Below are positions 27,152 to 37,376 of a stretch of DNA of 64,000 nucleotides, piece after piece. The DNA is from Cupriavidus sp. EM10 (GTDB taxonomy: Bacteria; Pseudomonadota; Gammaproteobacteria; Burkholderiales; Burkholderiaceae), in the NCBI RefSeq assembly GCF_018729255.1, contig NZ_CP076061.1, positions 1,922,001-1,986,000 on the forward strand. The letters are read 5' to 3'. Position 1 is the first letter of the stretch. Each line of letters starts with the position of its first letter. Both the position numbers and the translations under genes were made by a program. The notes under the pieces were generated by a model. It saw only the letters and a program-made list of their open reading frames with translations, had not been told where the DNA came from and ran no database searches.

Positions 27152-27457
27152 ATGCAAGAGGATCTGATCGAGAAACTGAAGGCCAGCCCGCGGTACCAGG
27201 AGCTGGTGCGTCGGCGTGGCCGGCTGGGATGGCTGCTGACGGCCGTGATGCTGGTGGTCTACTACGGCTACGTACTGCTGATCGCCTTCGACAAGGAACT
27301 GCTGGCCACCCGCGTGGGGCAGGGCGTGATGACATGGGGCATGCCGATCGGGCTGTTCGTGATCCTCTTTACCGTCGTGATTACCGGGCTGTACGTGCGC
27401 CATGCCAACCGCGTCTACGACGACCTGACCGACCGCATCAAGCAGGAGGTCGCATGA
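27152..27457 (+). CDS. yjcH: DUF485 inner-membrane protein, partner of ActP (YjcH-like)
   Basis: A 101-residue protein with two membrane helices (about residues 25-47 and 60-83) and the DUF485 pattern [16 protein letters not shown] followed by [23 protein letters not shown]485 proteins are nearly always encoded directly before the acetate symporter and are thought to assist it. AGGAGAC precedes the ATG at 27152. Its TGA overlaps the next ATG (ATGA). Confidence 0.92.
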   Translation: MQEDLIEKLKASPRYQELVRRRGRLGWLLTAVMLVVYYGYVLLIAFDKELLATRVGQGVMTWGMPIGLFVILFTVVITGLYVRHANRVYDDLTDRIKQEVA

Positions 27458-29118
27458 AGAACCGTCACGCATCGGGTACCGCCGCAGTTGTTGCGGCGCT
27501 GCTGTCCGCCAACGCCTTCGCGGCCGGCGGCGATCTGGGCCAGGCCGTGAAGCAGGCCACCAACTGGACGGCCATCGGCATGTTCGTGGTGTTCGTCATC
27601 GGCACGCTGTTCATCACCAAGTGGGCCGCCAAGAAGACCAAGTCGGCGGCCACGTTCTATACTGGCGGCGGCATTACGGGCTTCCAGAATGGCCTGGCGA
27701 TTGCCGGCGATTTCATGTCGGCGGCGTCGTTCCTGGGGATTTCCGCCGCGGTCTATACCAACGGCTATGACGGCCTGATCTATTCGATCGGCTTCCTGGT
27801 CGGCTGGCCGATCATTACGTTCCTGCTGGCCGAACGGCTGCGCAATCTCGGCCGTTTCACGTTTGCCGACGTGGCTGCGTACCGCTTCAAGCAGGCGCCG
27901 ATCCGGGCCTTCGCGGCATCGGGCACGCTGGTCGTGGTGGCGTTCTACCTGATCGCCCAGATGGTGGGGGCCGGGCAGCTCATCAAGCTGCTGTTCGGGC
28001 TGGAATACTGGGTGGCCGTGGTCATCGTGGGTGCGCTGATGATGATCTACGTGCTGTTCGGCGGCATGACCGCCACCACGTGGGTGCAGATCATCAAGGC
28101 TTGCCTGCTGCTGGGCGGCGCGTCGTTCATGGCCTTCATGGTGCTGGCGCAGTTTCACTTCAGCCCCGAGCAGCTGTTTGCCAAGGCCGTGGAGGTCCAT
28201 GCCAAGAAGGATTCGATCATGAGCCCGGGCAACTTCATCAAGGACCCGATCTCGGCCATCTCTTTCGGCATCGCGCTGATGTTCGGCACTGCCGGGCTGC
28301 CGCACATCCTGATGCGCTTCTTCACCGTGCCCAACGCCAAGGAAGCCCGCAAGTCGGTGTTCTGGGCCACCACCTGGATCGGCTACTTCTACATCCTCAC
28401 GTTCATCATCGGCTTTGGCGCAATCGTGCTGGTCAGCACCAACGCCAGTTTCCAGGATGGTAGCGGCAAGCTGCTGGGTGGCGTGAACATGGCTGCGGTG
28501 CACCTGGCCAGCGCCGTGGGCGGCAACGTGTTCCTGGGCTTTATCTCGGCCGTGGCGTTTGCCACGATCCTGGCCGTGGTGGCGGGCCTGACGCTGGCCG
28601 GCGCGTCGGCGGTATCGCATGACCTGTACCAGACGGTCTTCAAGCAGGGCAAGGCTACCAGTGCCGAGGAACTGCGCGTGTCGAAGCTGACGACGATCGT
28701 GCTGGGCATCATCGCCGTCGTGCTGGGCATCGTGTTCGAAAAGCAGAACATCGCGTTCATGGTGTCATTGGCGTTTGCCGTGGCGGCATCGGCCAACTTC
28801 CCGGTGCTGTTCCTGTCGGTACTGTGGAAGGGCTGCACCACGCGCGGCGCGATGGTCGGCGGCTTCCTGGGGCTGGTGTCGGCCGTGGTGCTGACCGTGC
28901 TGTCGCAGGCGGTCTGGGTGGACGTCTTCCACTTCAAGGACGCGCCATTCCCTTACACGTCGCCGGCGCTGTTCTCGATGACCATCGGTTTCGTCGGCAT
29001 CTGGCTGTTCTCGGTGACCGACAAGTCGCGCCGCTCGCTGCTGGACAAGGCCGGGTTCGAGGCGCAGCAACTGCGCTCGGAAACGGGTATCGGCGCGGGC
29101 GAGGCAACCGCGCACTAA
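27454..29118 (+). CDS. actP: Cation/acetate symporter
   Basis: A 554-residue sodium:solute symporter family protein with a cleavable-looking N-terminal segment (NAFAAGG) and about 13 membrane helices. ActP marks include [30 protein letters not shown] and [19 protein letters not shown]. It imports acetate and short monocarboxylates. It is coupled to the DUF485 gene and closed by the terminator at 29135-29162. The usual acs gene is not in the window. Confidence 0.95.
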   Translation: MKNRHASGTAAVVAALLSANAFAAGGDLGQAVKQATNWTAIGMFVVFVIGTLFITKWAAKKTKSAATFYTGGGITGFQNGLAIAGDFMSAASFLGISAAVYTNGYDGLIYSIGFLVGWPIITFLLAERLRNLGRFTFADVAAYRFKQAPIRAFAASGTLVVVAFYLIAQMVGAGQLIKLLFGLEYWVAVVIVGALMMIYVLFGGMTATTWVQIIKACLLLGGASFMAFMVLAQFHFSPEQLFAKAVEVHAKKDSIMSPGNFIKDPISAISFGIALMFGTAGLPHILMRFFTVPNAKEARKSVFWATTWIGYFYILTFIIGFGAIVLVSTNASFQDGSGKLLGGVNMAAVHLASAVGGNVFLGFISAVAFATILAVVAGLTLAGASAVSHDLYQTVFKQGKATSAEELRVSKLTTIVLGIIAVVLGIVFEKQNIAFMVSLAFAVAASANFPVLFLSVLWKGCTTRGAMVGGFLGLVSAVVLTVLSQAVWVDVFHFKDAPFPYTSPALFSMTIGFVGIWLFSVTDKSRRSLLDKAGFEAQQLRSETGIGAGEATAH

Positions 29119-29134
29119 ACAGTCGCGCAATGCA

Positions 29135-29167
29135 AACGGCCCCTTGATCACAAGGGGCCGTTCGTGT
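29135..29167 (+). terminator. Intrinsic terminator after actP
   Basis: AACGGCCCCTTG (29135-29146) pairs perfectly with CAAGGGGCCGTT (29151-29162) around ATCA, and a T-rich stretch (CGTGTTTTT) follows. It lies between actP and the convergent small gene ending at 29209. Confidence 0.85.
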
Positions 29168-29208
29168 TTTTGGCCCCGGCAACGGGCGCCAAGGCCTTGC
29201 TACGCCGC

Positions 29209-29540
29209 TCAAGCGCTGGCGACGATCTGGATCTGCAGCGCGTCGCCGCCGTTGACGATGGCCAGCAGGCGATCCACGTTCGGGTGTGCCCCGGACGATT
29301 CCGCGCATCGGCGGTGTGTTCCGCAAACACGGCCAGGCCGTGTTCGGCGGCCCTGGCGTCGAGCTTGCCGAACGTCTGCTGCAGGTAGTGGTACACGGCC
29401 AGCGACCCTTGCTTGCCCTGCACGTTCTCGATGCTGGCCACCACGGCGCCGCTGGCGTCGAGCAGGTCGATGCGCGCGATGCCGTCGATGGCGGGCAGTT
29501 GGGCGAGGTTGTCCTTGAATACCGGGCTCGGCTGGATCAT
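29209..29540 (-). CDS. Conserved-looking hypothetical protein, 110 aa (frameshifted)
   Basis: The frame starts at 29540 (IQPSPVFKDNLAQLPAIDG) and breaks in the run CCCC 29289-29292 (GGGG on the coding strand). One more base gives RPGAHPNVDRLLAIVNGGDAL and the natural end QIQIVASA with a TGA at 29211-29209. Without it the frame runs on to 29148 with Arg/Ser-rich nonsense. The restored sequence looks like a compact alpha/beta domain with no Cys; I recognise no family. It is transcribed away from the tRNA-Val gene lying upstream on the same strand. Confidence 0.6.
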
Positions 29541-29615
29541 GAAGGTGCTCCGTTGGGTCTGGAATGCAAAAACGGACGGTGCCGTGATGGCGACCGTCCG
29601 TTCCTGTGTGTGCGT

Positions 29616-29692
29616 TGGTAGGCTCGATTGGACTCGAACCAACGACCCCCACCATGTCAAGGTGGTGCTCTAACCAGCTGAGCTACGAGCCT
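29616..29692 (-). tRNA. tRNA-Val (anticodon GAC)
   Basis: On the minus strand the 77-nt sequence folds as a full cloverleaf. The acceptor stem is AGGCTCG with CGAGCCT. The D-stem is GCTC/GAGC. The anticodon stem is CCACC/GGTGG with loop TTGACAT, and the T-arm is GTTGG-TTCGAGT-CCAAT. The anticodon is GAC, which decodes GUC valine codons. The discriminator A is followed by an encoded CCA. Confidence 0.97.
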
Positions 29693-29776
29693 AGCGAAGG
29701 CGCGAATTCTATAGACGACTTTCGCAAAGTGCAAGTATTTCTTTTGCGAAGCGCTTTCCCGCCGATGTCCGGCAAC

Positions 29777-30583
29777 CTATTTCCAGGCGTAGGCGACGCC
29801 GGCGCCGTACGTCACCTGGTTGCGCGTGCCTCGCTGGCTGACGATGGGGCTATCGGCGGCGTCGCCTGTGATGCGCTGCATGTACACCATGGCGCCGACA
29901 AACCAGTGCTTGTCGATCCGGTAGATGGCGGCCAGCCAGCCCGTGTACTGTTCGAGTCCGCCGCCCGCGCTGTAGACCGGCAGACCACTGGCGGCACTGT
30001 CGGCCTGTGTGACGCCGAAGTAGGTCTGGTTGAAGCTGCGGCTGACCCAGGTCATCCCGAGCCCTAGACCGAGCAGGGCGCGCGGGCTCACAGGCATCCA
30101 GAAGCTGCCGTTGGCCGCGACGCGCACGCCGCCGTACTGGATGCCGGCGTTTGTCATGACATTGACGCCGCCGCGCAGGCGGTACGGAACGGCGCCCGGG
30201 GCGATGTACTCATAGCCGAAGAATCCGCCCGCCTCGACCGTGGTGTCGATTTCGTGGATGCGCGCCACCACCGGGTCGTCCACGTCGTTCCGACCCAGCC
30301 GCAACTGCACCGCCGGGCCGTACTGCCAGCCGGTCAGGCCGCCCAGGTTGAACTGTGCGTAGGGCCCATACCATTCGAGCAGCCTGCCGTTGTCCGTGGT
30401 GTAGCGCAGTCCTGGCAGTACGCCGATCGTTCGTTCGTTGCCGCCGGCGTATTGGGTGGTGGAGCCGATTCCGCCGCCCACCATGTTTGGAATCACGCCA
30501 GGCAGGTCGATCGGCAAGGCCTCGGCGCTGCAGGACAGGGCAAGGAGCAGCGGGGCGGCAAGGCGGCAATGGGGCGCGGGCAT
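29777..30583 (-). CDS. MipA/OmpV-family outer-membrane protein
   Basis: A 268-residue precursor with a signal peptide ending SAEALP. The mature part has alternating Tyr/Gly-rich beta strands, with PNMVGGGIGSTTQYAGG near the start and QVTYGAGVAYAWK at the end, as in MipA/OmpV proteins. MipA anchors murein-synthesising enzymes in E. coli, and other members act in permeability; the exact role here is open. The start at 30583 gives the signal peptide; the frame to 30685 has none. It lies alone between tRNA-Val and a repeat element. Confidence 0.85.
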   Translation of the reverse strand: MPAPHCRLAAPLLLALSCSAEALPIDLPGVIPNMVGGGIGSTTQYAGGNERTIGVLPGLRYTTDNGRLLEWYGPYAQFNLGGLTGWQYGPAVQLRLGRNDVDDPVVARIHEIDTTVEAGGFFGYEYIAPGAVPYRLRGGVNVMTNAGIQYGGVRVAANGSFWMPVSPRALLGLGLGMTWVSRSFNQTYFGVTQADSAASGLPVYSAGGGLEQYTGWLAAIYRIDKHWFVGAMVYMQRITGDAADSPIVSQRGTRNQVTYGAGVAYAWK

Positions 30584-30707
30584 GGCGGAAGAGGGAATGG
30601 ACGGTCCTGCCGGCGAGTGTGCTGCGCCCGCCCGGCGAATGGAATTCAGTTTTTCGGCGGGCGCGTTAAACCGATCGGACAGCACGCCGTCGCCAAATTA
30701 CCGCTAC

Positions 30708-30742
30708 TTTGCTCCCCCCTCCCGCATGGCGGGAGAGGGGAG
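30708..30742. repeat. GC-rich palindromic repeat, copy 1
   Basis: TTTGCTCCCCCCTCCCGC, ATG, then GCGGGAGAGGGGAG. Arms CCCGC/GCGGG extend outward with one mismatch. It belongs to the same intergenic family as the copies at 33158, 34399, 51792, 63533 and 63598, and lies between mipA-like and cytochrome genes. Confidence 0.8.
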
Positions 30743-30846
30743 ACAGACCCGGTGTGGATTTGCCGGGCGTCATCGGCATCGGCTAGGCTCATGGGTGAGG
30801 CTTCCGCCTCGATAACAAGCCAACTCCCGGACAACGAGACAAGACC

Positions 30847-31730
30847 ATGACCCCTGGCTTTCAAAGGCCGCCGCCATCGGCTGCACGCTGGCGCTGGTCG
30901 GCGCCGCGCCGGCACAGGCCGTGGACGCGCCGGCCACGCTGACCATCACGGCGGGCGCGCAGCAGAAGACCCTGACCCGAAATGCGTTGCTGAAAGACCG
31001 GCGCCTGGTCAGCGTTACCGTCGACGACGACAACTACAAGCGCCGCATGACGTTCAAGGCCATTCCGATGGCTGCGTTGCTGGCGGGGCTGCCCGCCTCG
31101 CCGGACGGCAGCGCCACCACGGCAGCCACCGATGGCTACGTCTCGCATCTGCCGCTGGGCCTGTTGCTGGCAGACCGCGCCGATGGCCCGCGCGCGTGGC
31201 TGGCCGTGGAGAATCCCGCCAAGCCGTGGCCGAAGCTGAAAGGGCAGGATATCGGCCCGTTCCGGCTGATCTGGACCGTGCCCAAATCCGCGAAACAGGC
31301 AAACGAGGCCAACGTGCCTGTGCGCATCACCGAAAGCCTGTGGACGTGGGCGATCGCGCGCATCGACCTGGGCGGCACGGCCGCCGAGCGCTTCGCGGCC
31401 ATCCGCCCGGCCGAAGGCGAGCCGGCCGACGGCCCGGTCATGCGCGGCTTTGCGGCGTTCCAGCGCGTCTGCTTTTCCTGCCATTCGATGAACCGTGCCG
31501 GCGACGCCAACCTGGGGCCGGACCTGAACGTGCCCTACAACCCGGTGGAATACCTGGGCGACGACAAGCTGTCGAAACTGATCCGCAATCCGCAGGCGCT
31601 GCGCTGGTGGCCGGGCTCGAAGATGTCATCCATCGACGAAAAAACGCTGTCCGACGCCGAACTCAGGGACTTGCTGGCCTACCTTCACCACATGGCGGGG
31701 CACAAGGTAGAGGTTTCTCCGAAGCCCTGA
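30847..31730 (+). CDS. Periplasmic c-type cytochrome with an unidentified N-terminal domain (frameshifted in signal peptide)
   Basis: The C-terminal 100 residues form a monohaem cytochrome c domain with CFSCH and a distal Met ligand candidate in GSKMSSID. The N-terminal 150 residues (PATLTITAG, VTVDDDNYKRRMTFKAIPM) resemble the periplasmic domains that accompany oxidoreductase molybdopterin-binding proteins, but no cofactor Cys is present. The open ORF begins at 30921. Adding one C to CCCC 30851-30854 joins it to ATG 30847 and yields a signal peptide (AAAIGCTLALVGAAPAQA). The restored length is 294 residues. The electron partner is unknown. Confidence 0.78.
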
Positions 31731-31817
31731 GCGCGGCGGCCCGGCTCAGACGTCAATGTCGGATCTGCAGGTCTGGTAAATTCGGGGCCGCTTTCCTTAT
31801 TTCGTGCCCCAATTCCT

Positions 31818-32570
31818 ATGCAACCGCTGGCCCGCATCGCGGCAATTTCCCTCGATCTCGACGATACCCTGTGGCCCTTCACCCCCGCCGTCATCCGGGC
31901 CGAGCAGACCCTGCACGACTGGCTGCTGGCCCAGGCGCCGCGTACGTCGGCGCTGCTGACGTCGCCGCAGGTGCTGGGTGAACTGCGCCTGCGCTTCCAG
32001 GCCGAGCGGCCCGACCTGGCGCACAACCTGCGCGAACTGCGGCTGGGATCGATCCGCATGGCGCTGGAGCTGTCGGGCGAGGACCCGCAGCTGGCCGGGG
32101 CCGCCTATGACGTGTTCTTTGCCGCGCGCCAGCGCGTGGATTTCTTCGAGGATGCGTTTCCGGCGCTGGAATGGCTCAGCGCCCGCTTTCCGCTGGTGGC
32201 GGTGTCCAACGGCAATGCCAGCCTGCACGTGACGGGCGGCCATCACTTCTTCCACGCGGCGCTGAATCCCGAGAGTGCCGGCTGCGCCAAGCCCGATGCC
32301 GCGATCTTCCATGCGGCGGCGGAACTGGCCGGGTGCACGCCCGAGCAGATGCTGCACGTCGGCGACGACGCGGATCTCGATGTGGTGGGAGCGATTGCGG
32401 CCGGGTTCCAGGCCGCGTGGGTGGTGCGCTCTGACGATGCAGCCGCGACCCGATGGGCCCGCAACAGCCAGGCGCCGCATGTGATCGTGCGCGACCTCTA
32501 TGCGCTGTGCCGGGCCATCGACCCGGCATGTCCGGTGGCGCGGGCGATGCCGGCAGCCACGGTTATCTGA
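31818..32570 (+). CDS. HAD-superfamily hydrolase
   Basis: A 250-residue HAD phosphatase. Motif I is SLDLDDTLWPF with the nucleophile Asp near residue 14. Motif II is VAVSNGNAS, motif III contains the Lys in GCAKPDAAIF, and motif IV is MLHVGDDADLDVVGA. A helical cap lies between I and II, so it is the C1-cap type related to YigB (FMN/5-amino-uracil phosphatase). It is convergent with a 58-codon gene whose stop abuts its own stop. Confidence 0.9.
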   Translation: MQPLARIAAISLDLDDTLWPFTPAVIRAEQTLHDWLLAQAPRTSALLTSPQVLGELRLRFQAERPDLAHNLRELRLGSIRMALELSGEDPQLAGAAYDVFFAARQRVDFFEDAFPALEWLSARFPLVAVSNGNASLHVTGGHHFFHAALNPESAGCAKPDAAIFHAAAELAGCTPEQMLHVGDDADLDVVGAIAAGFQAAWVVRSDDAAATRWARNSQAPHVIVRDLYALCRAIDPACPVARAMPAATVI

Positions 32571-32747
32571 TCAGTCCTCGGACTTTTCCTGCGGCACGGC
32601 CTTGCCGAGCAGCTTGCCGAGCAGGCCGTTCTTGCCGGTGCCCTGCTGGCGCTGCGTCTTCGGCAACCCTGCCCGATTGGCGCCAGCCTGCTTCAGATTG
32701 TTGTTGATCTTGAGGCCCTTGTTCTTTTCCAGGTCGGTTTTCTTCAC
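32571..32747 (-). CDS. Small basic protein, 58 aa, GTG start
   Basis: A short gene starting with GTG at 32747 behind GGAAAGC. The translation begins KKTDLEKNKGLKINNNLKQ and ends GKAVPQEKSED; it is Lys/Gln/Asn-rich and hydrophilic, with no Cys or Trp. The N-terminal pattern TDLEKNKGLKINN is one I associate with small conserved proteins of Burkholderiaceae, of unknown function. The stop codon abuts the HAD gene stop, in convergent orientation. There is no alternative in-frame start because a stop lies six codons upstream of the GTG. Confidence 0.65.
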   Translation of the reverse strand: MKKTDLEKNKGLKINNNLKQAGANRAGLPKTQRQQGTGKNGLLGKLLGKAVPQEKSED

Positions 32748-32803
32748 GGACAGCTTTCCAATTGGTTAAGCCGCGCATTGTACGCATGTGCGGCAAGGCG
32801 GCC

Positions 32804-33097
32804 TCAATCCTCGTTCTTGTCCTCGCCCTTGATGGCTTCCTTGGTCGCCCGATAGCCCCGTTTGGTGGTATCGGCCACCGCGTGCCCGGCGTCCCGCGCG
32901 CCATGGCCGATGGCAGTCCCGGCATCCCGGGCGCCGTGGCCAATGGTGCGCGCCACGTCGGCCACCGCGTGGCCGGTCTTCCTGCCTGCTTCCTTGACGC
33001 CTTCCTTGAACGCGTGTGCGTCAGACGCAACGCTGGCTTGCGCCAGTGGACTCATAAGGGCGATTGCAAGCGCAAGAAGCGTGATCCTGATGGGCAT
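32804..33097 (-). CDS. Small secreted helical protein with GHGARDAG repeats
   Basis: A 97-residue precursor from ATG 33097. The signal peptide ends SPLAQAS. The mature part contains the repeated 11-residue pattern (A/V)ADVARTIGHG, ARDAGTAIGHG, ARDAGHAVADT, then a Lys/Glu-rich tail GEDKNED. It is amphipathic and helical, similar in style to small stress-related LEA-like or YtxH-like proteins. Function is unknown. The longer frame to 33232 runs into repeat copy 2 and is discarded. Confidence 0.7.
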   Translation of the reverse strand: MPIRITLLALAIALMSPLAQASVASDAHAFKEGVKEAGRKTGHAVADVARTIGHGARDAGTAIGHGARDAGHAVADTTKRGYRATKEAIKGEDKNED

Positions 33098-33157
33098 GGC
33101 GGTTTCGGGGATGGGGGTGATGGAAGGCATTTTACTAGGGCAGGAACGTATCGCTTG

Positions 33158-33205
33158 TTTGCTCCCCTCTCCCGCATCGCGGGAGAGGGGCGGGGAGAGG
33201 GCCCG
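33158..33205. repeat. GC-rich palindromic repeat, copy 2
   Basis: TTTGCTCCCCTCTCCCGC, ATC, GCGGGAGAGGGG, then a GC tail. The 12-bp arms (33164-33175 and 33179-33190) are perfect. With the split copy 3, which begins about 57 nt further on in the opposite orientation, it forms an inverted pair like a BIME. Confidence 0.85.
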
Positions 33206-33246
33206 GCGGTTCAAATTGCGACAGGTCGGCAAGCAGAGCCTCTATG

Positions 33247-33264
33247 CCCTCACCCCCAGCCCCT
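33247..33264 (+). repeat. Left part of palindromic repeat copy 3, interrupted by the insertion sequence
   Basis: CCCTCACCCCCAGCCCCT equals the leading 18 nt of the intact copy at 63533 (one difference). The remainder of the repeat resumes at 34399 on the far side of the insertion sequence. Confidence 0.85.
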
Positions 33265-34390
<1,126 letters not shown>

Positions 34391-34398
34391 CACGGTTG

Positions 34399-34427
34399 CT
34401 CTCCCGCAAGCGGGAGAGGGGAGCAGA
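34399..34427. repeat. Right part of palindromic repeat copy 3
   Basis: CTCTCCCGC, AA, GCGGGAGAGGGGAGCAG. It carries the whole hairpin except the leading CCC, which was left on the other side of the insertion sequence. Confidence 0.85.
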
Positions 34428-34452
34428 CCGGCAGCAGGCATACCCCCCCGCC

Positions 34453-35691
34453 TCACCCCAGATCCGTGATCGCGCCATACACCAGCGTGCGTAGTTGCCT
34501 TCGCACCGGATACGCCGACGATGGCAGCAACTGCGTCAGGAACAGTCCGATCAGGTCTTCCTTGGGATCGACCCAGAAGAACGTGCTGGCCGCGCCGCCC
34601 CAGAACATGTCGCCGGCGCTGCCCGGGATCAGCGTGTTGGCCGGCGCGATGGTCGTGGCAAAGCCCAGGCCGAAGCCCACGCCCTCGTAGGACGCCTCGC
34701 TGAACATCGAGCGCGACATGCGCGGCAAGTCGACCCCGCCGGGCAGGTGGTTGGCCGTCATCAGCGCCAGGGTCTTTGGGCCCAGCAGCCGCACGCCATC
34801 GAGTTCGCCGCCGTTCAGCAGCATGCGGGCAAAGCGCATGTAGTCGGCCGCCGTCGATACCAGGCCGCCGCCGCCCGACAGCAATCCGGGTGGCTGAAGG
34901 TAGGGGCTGGTCTGCGGATCGTCCTGCAGCATCGGGCCGCGCGGCGTGATCACCTTGGAGCCGAGCGTACCCACCGCGTAGCAGGCGCAGAACCGCGCGG
35001 CCTTGTGCGCGGGCACGTGGAAGCCGGTGTCGACCATGCCGAGCGGGTCGAAGATCCGCTGCTTCAGGAAGGCGTCGAAGGGCATGCCGCTGATCTTGCC
35101 CACCAGGTAGCCCAGCACGTCGGTGGCCACCGAGTAGTTCCAGGCCTCGCCGGGCGAGAACTCCAGCGGCAGCGTGGCCAGTTTCTCGATCATGTCGTCG
35201 AGCGTGCCTTCGGTGGCCAGTTCGCCGATCTTCAGCTTGCGGTAGGCCGCGTCGACGTTGCTGTTCTGCTGGAAGCCGTAGGTCAGGCCCGAGGTATGGC
35301 GCAGCAGGTCGACTACCAGCATCGGCCGTGCCGGCGGGCGGGTCTGGAAGCTCTCCATGAAGCCGCCCGTGAACACGCCCAGCTTTTCCCAGGACGGGAT
35401 GTACTTGCTGACCGGATCATCGAGGGCGATCCTGCATTCCTCCACCAGCATCATGATGGCCACCGACGTGATCGGCTTGGTCATCGAATAGATGCGGAAG
35501 ATGGAATCCTCGGCCAGCGGCACCTGCCGTTCGCGGTCGGCCTGGCCCAGCACGGCGTTCACCGCCAGTTCGCCGCGCCGCCACACCTGGACCAGTGCGC
35601 CGGGCAGCTTGCCGGTGGCGACGTAGGTCTCGTCGATAAAGCGTGCGATCCGGTCCAGCCGCTCCCGGGACATCCCCTGCGTCTCCTGCAT
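34453..35691 (-). CDS. Serine hydrolase/esterase of the beta-lactamase fold (EstB-like)
   Basis: A 412-residue protein without a signal peptide. The nucleophile motif is SMTK (Ser69-Lys72) in FRIYSMTKPITS. The Tyr of the second motif is in WNYSVATDVLGY, and LLRHTSGLTYGF and GDMFWGGAASTFFWVDP complete the EstB-type set, where a WGG replaces the penicillin-binding KTG. Substrates in this family are short esters or amides. The start is at 35691, with MSRERLD at 35673 as an alternative. The ORF extends open to 36492 as a shadow of the next gene. It is followed by EamA on the same strand upstream. Confidence 0.85.
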   Translation of the reverse strand: MQETQGMSRERLDRIARFIDETYVATGKLPGALVQVWRRGELAVNAVLGQADRERQVPLAEDSIFRIYSMTKPITSVAIMMLVEECRIALDDPVSKYIPSWEKLGVFTGGFMESFQTRPPARPMLVVDLLRHTSGLTYGFQQNSNVDAAYRKLKIGELATEGTLDDMIEKLATLPLEFSPGEAWNYSVATDVLGYLVGKISGMPFDAFLKQRIFDPLGMVDTGFHVPAHKAARFCACYAVGTLGSKVITPRGPMLQDDPQTSPYLQPPGLLSGGGGLVSTAADYMRFARMLLNGGELDGVRLLGPKTLALMTANHLPGGVDLPRMSRSMFSEASYEGVGFGLGFATTIAPANTLIPGSAGDMFWGGAASTFFWVDPKEDLIGLFLTQLLPSSAYPVRRQLRTLVYGAITDLG

Positions 35692-35735
35692 AACCGCGCC
35701 TCCGTGTGTGGGTTGAAGTCGGGCGCGGATCGGGC

Positions 35736-36641
35736 TCAGGCGGAGGGCTTGCGTTCCCCCCACGGCAGCGTTCCGCGCCAGGGCCATCCCAGCGTCATGC
35801 CCGCGGCGGCCAGCAGGATCAGCGCCGCCCCGCCCACTTGCGACAGGTGCAGGTGATGCCCGAAGGCCAGCCGGTCCACCAGAATGGCCACGATAGGATA
35901 AATGAACGACAGGGCGCCTGTCAGGTGCGTGGGCAGCTTCTGGATGGCGCCATACAGCAGGATGTACATCAGCCCCGTGTGGACGAAGCCCATGGTCGCC
36001 AGCGTAGCCCACGGCAGGGCGCCCGTCGGCAGTTCGGCCCGCAGCGCCATCGGCAGCAGCATGACGGTGCCCACCAGCACGTGGATCAGCGCGATCAGGT
36101 GCGGCGGCACGCCCTTGAGCTGCTTGGCGATCAGCGCGGCCAGCGCGTAGAAGAACGCCGCGCCCAGCGCCAGCCCGATGCCCAGCAGGTAGTTGCCGTG
36201 CGCCGTGCCTGCGCCGGGCTTGCCCTGCACGATCAGCAGCATGCCGGCGAACGCCAGCACCAGCCACGCCACCTTGGCCACGGTCAGCCGTTCGCCCAGG
36301 AACAGCGCGCCCAGCGCCACCAGCATGAACGGCTGGGTGTTGTAGACGGCCGTGGCGATCGAGATCGACGCGCCTTCGTAGGCCGAGAACAGCAGCAGCC
36401 AGTTGGCGACGATGGCCACCCCGCCGGCCACGGCCAGCAGCGCCTGACGCAGCGTGATGCCGCCCGGCCGCAGGTAGCCGCGCGCCAGGCAAACCGGCAC
36501 CAGCACCAGCGCGCCGAACGCGCAGCGCCAGAACACCACCTGGGTGACTGGCCGGCCCGAAACCACCACCAGCCAGCCGATGGTGCCCGATATCACCATC
36601 GCCGCCACCATCTCCAGCATGCCCCGCGTCCTGTCTTCCAC
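35736..36641 (-). CDS. EamA/DMT-family permease
   Basis: A 301-residue protein with ten hydrophobic segments in two EamA repeats (first about residues 8-140, second about 150-285). It resembles RhaT/YdcZ-type metabolite exporters with GRPVTQVVFWRCAFGAL after helix 1 and PLTYNTQPF-like VYNTQPFMLVALGALFLGE. The GTG at 36641 behind CAGGAGACGGCC is chosen; a TTG at 36680 would add 13 charged residues. It is divergent from an Lrp-type regulator across 139 nt, a common arrangement for amino-acid exporters, so amino-acid efflux is a reasonable guess. Confidence 0.85.
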   Translation of the reverse strand: MEDRTRGMLEMVAAMVISGTIGWLVVVSGRPVTQVVFWRCAFGALVLVPVCLARGYLRPGGITLRQALLAVAGGVAIVANWLLLFSAYEGASISIATAVYNTQPFMLVALGALFLGERLTVAKVAWLVLAFAGMLLIVQGKPGAGTAHGNYLLGIGLALGAAFFYALAALIAKQLKGVPPHLIALIHVLVGTVMLLPMALRAELPTGALPWATLATMGFVHTGLMYILLYGAIQKLPTHLTGALSFIYPIVAILVDRLAFGHHLHLSQVGGAALILLAAAGMTLGWPWRGTLPWGERKPSA

Positions 36642-36780
36642 GGCCGTCTCCTGTTTCCTGTGCTCGCCTGTGCGATTCAAGGGTTGCAGTTTAAGGGCAG
36701 TGGCCTACAATCCACAGTCGAAATTGCAGGACAACAACGATTTCCTTTGTTTTTCGAAGGCAAACATCGGGAAATACCTT

Positions 36781-37217
36781 ATGTCACTGGACGATACCGA
36801 CCGCCGCATCCTGGCCCTGCTGCAGCAGGACGCCCGCATGCCGGTCAAAGCGCTGGCCGAGCAGGTGGGCCTGTCCTCCCCGGGCGCCTCGGAACGGCTG
36901 CGCCGGCTGGAGGATCGTGGCGTGATCCGGGGTTTTACCGTCGACGTGGAGCCGCGCACGCTGGGTTTTCGATGCAGGCCATCGTCCGCATCCGGCCGTT
37001 GCCCGGCAAGCTCCAGGCGGTGCAGAAGCTGATCGAGGGCATCCCGGAGTTCGCCGAATGCGACAAGGTGACCGGCGACGACTGCTTTATCGGACGGCTC
37101 TATTTGCGATCCATCGAGCACCTGGACCATATCCTGGAGCAGATCACGGAAATGGCCGAGACCAGTTCGGCCATCGTGAAGTCGCAGCCGGTCAGGCGGC
37201 GCCTGCCGCCGCTGTAG
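36781..37217 (+). CDS. Lrp/AsnC-family transcriptional regulator (frameshifted)
   Basis: The N-terminal helix-turn-helix is clear: LDDTDRRILALLQQDARMPV and LAEQVGLSSPGASERLRRLE. The frame then breaks after DVEPRTLGF in TTTT 36966-36969. One more T gives FSMQAIVRIRPLPGKLQAV and the RAM ligand-binding domain through CDKVTGDDCFIGRLYLRS, ending at 37217. The restored length is 145 residues, normal for the family. It is divergent from the EamA permease and its likely regulator, responding to an amino acid. Confidence 0.85.
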
Positions 37218-37376
37218 TCGGGGAGGGCCCAGGCTGGCCCCAGCGCGGGGCGGCGCTGTGGGATAATCCCGAGCTTTGCCCGGCGCCCGGCTCAAAAGGC
37301 CGCCCGCACGGGTTTGTCCTGGCCCTGTCGATCCCCCAGTGGGCCGCTGCGTTTGCGTCATTTTCAAGCACCCACA

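Noticed and set aside
30708..30742. Palindromic repeat as an intrinsic terminator
   Set aside because: The hairpin is strong, but no T tract follows on either strand and the same sequence recurs elsewhere, including between divergent genes, so it is a repeat element rather than a terminator.
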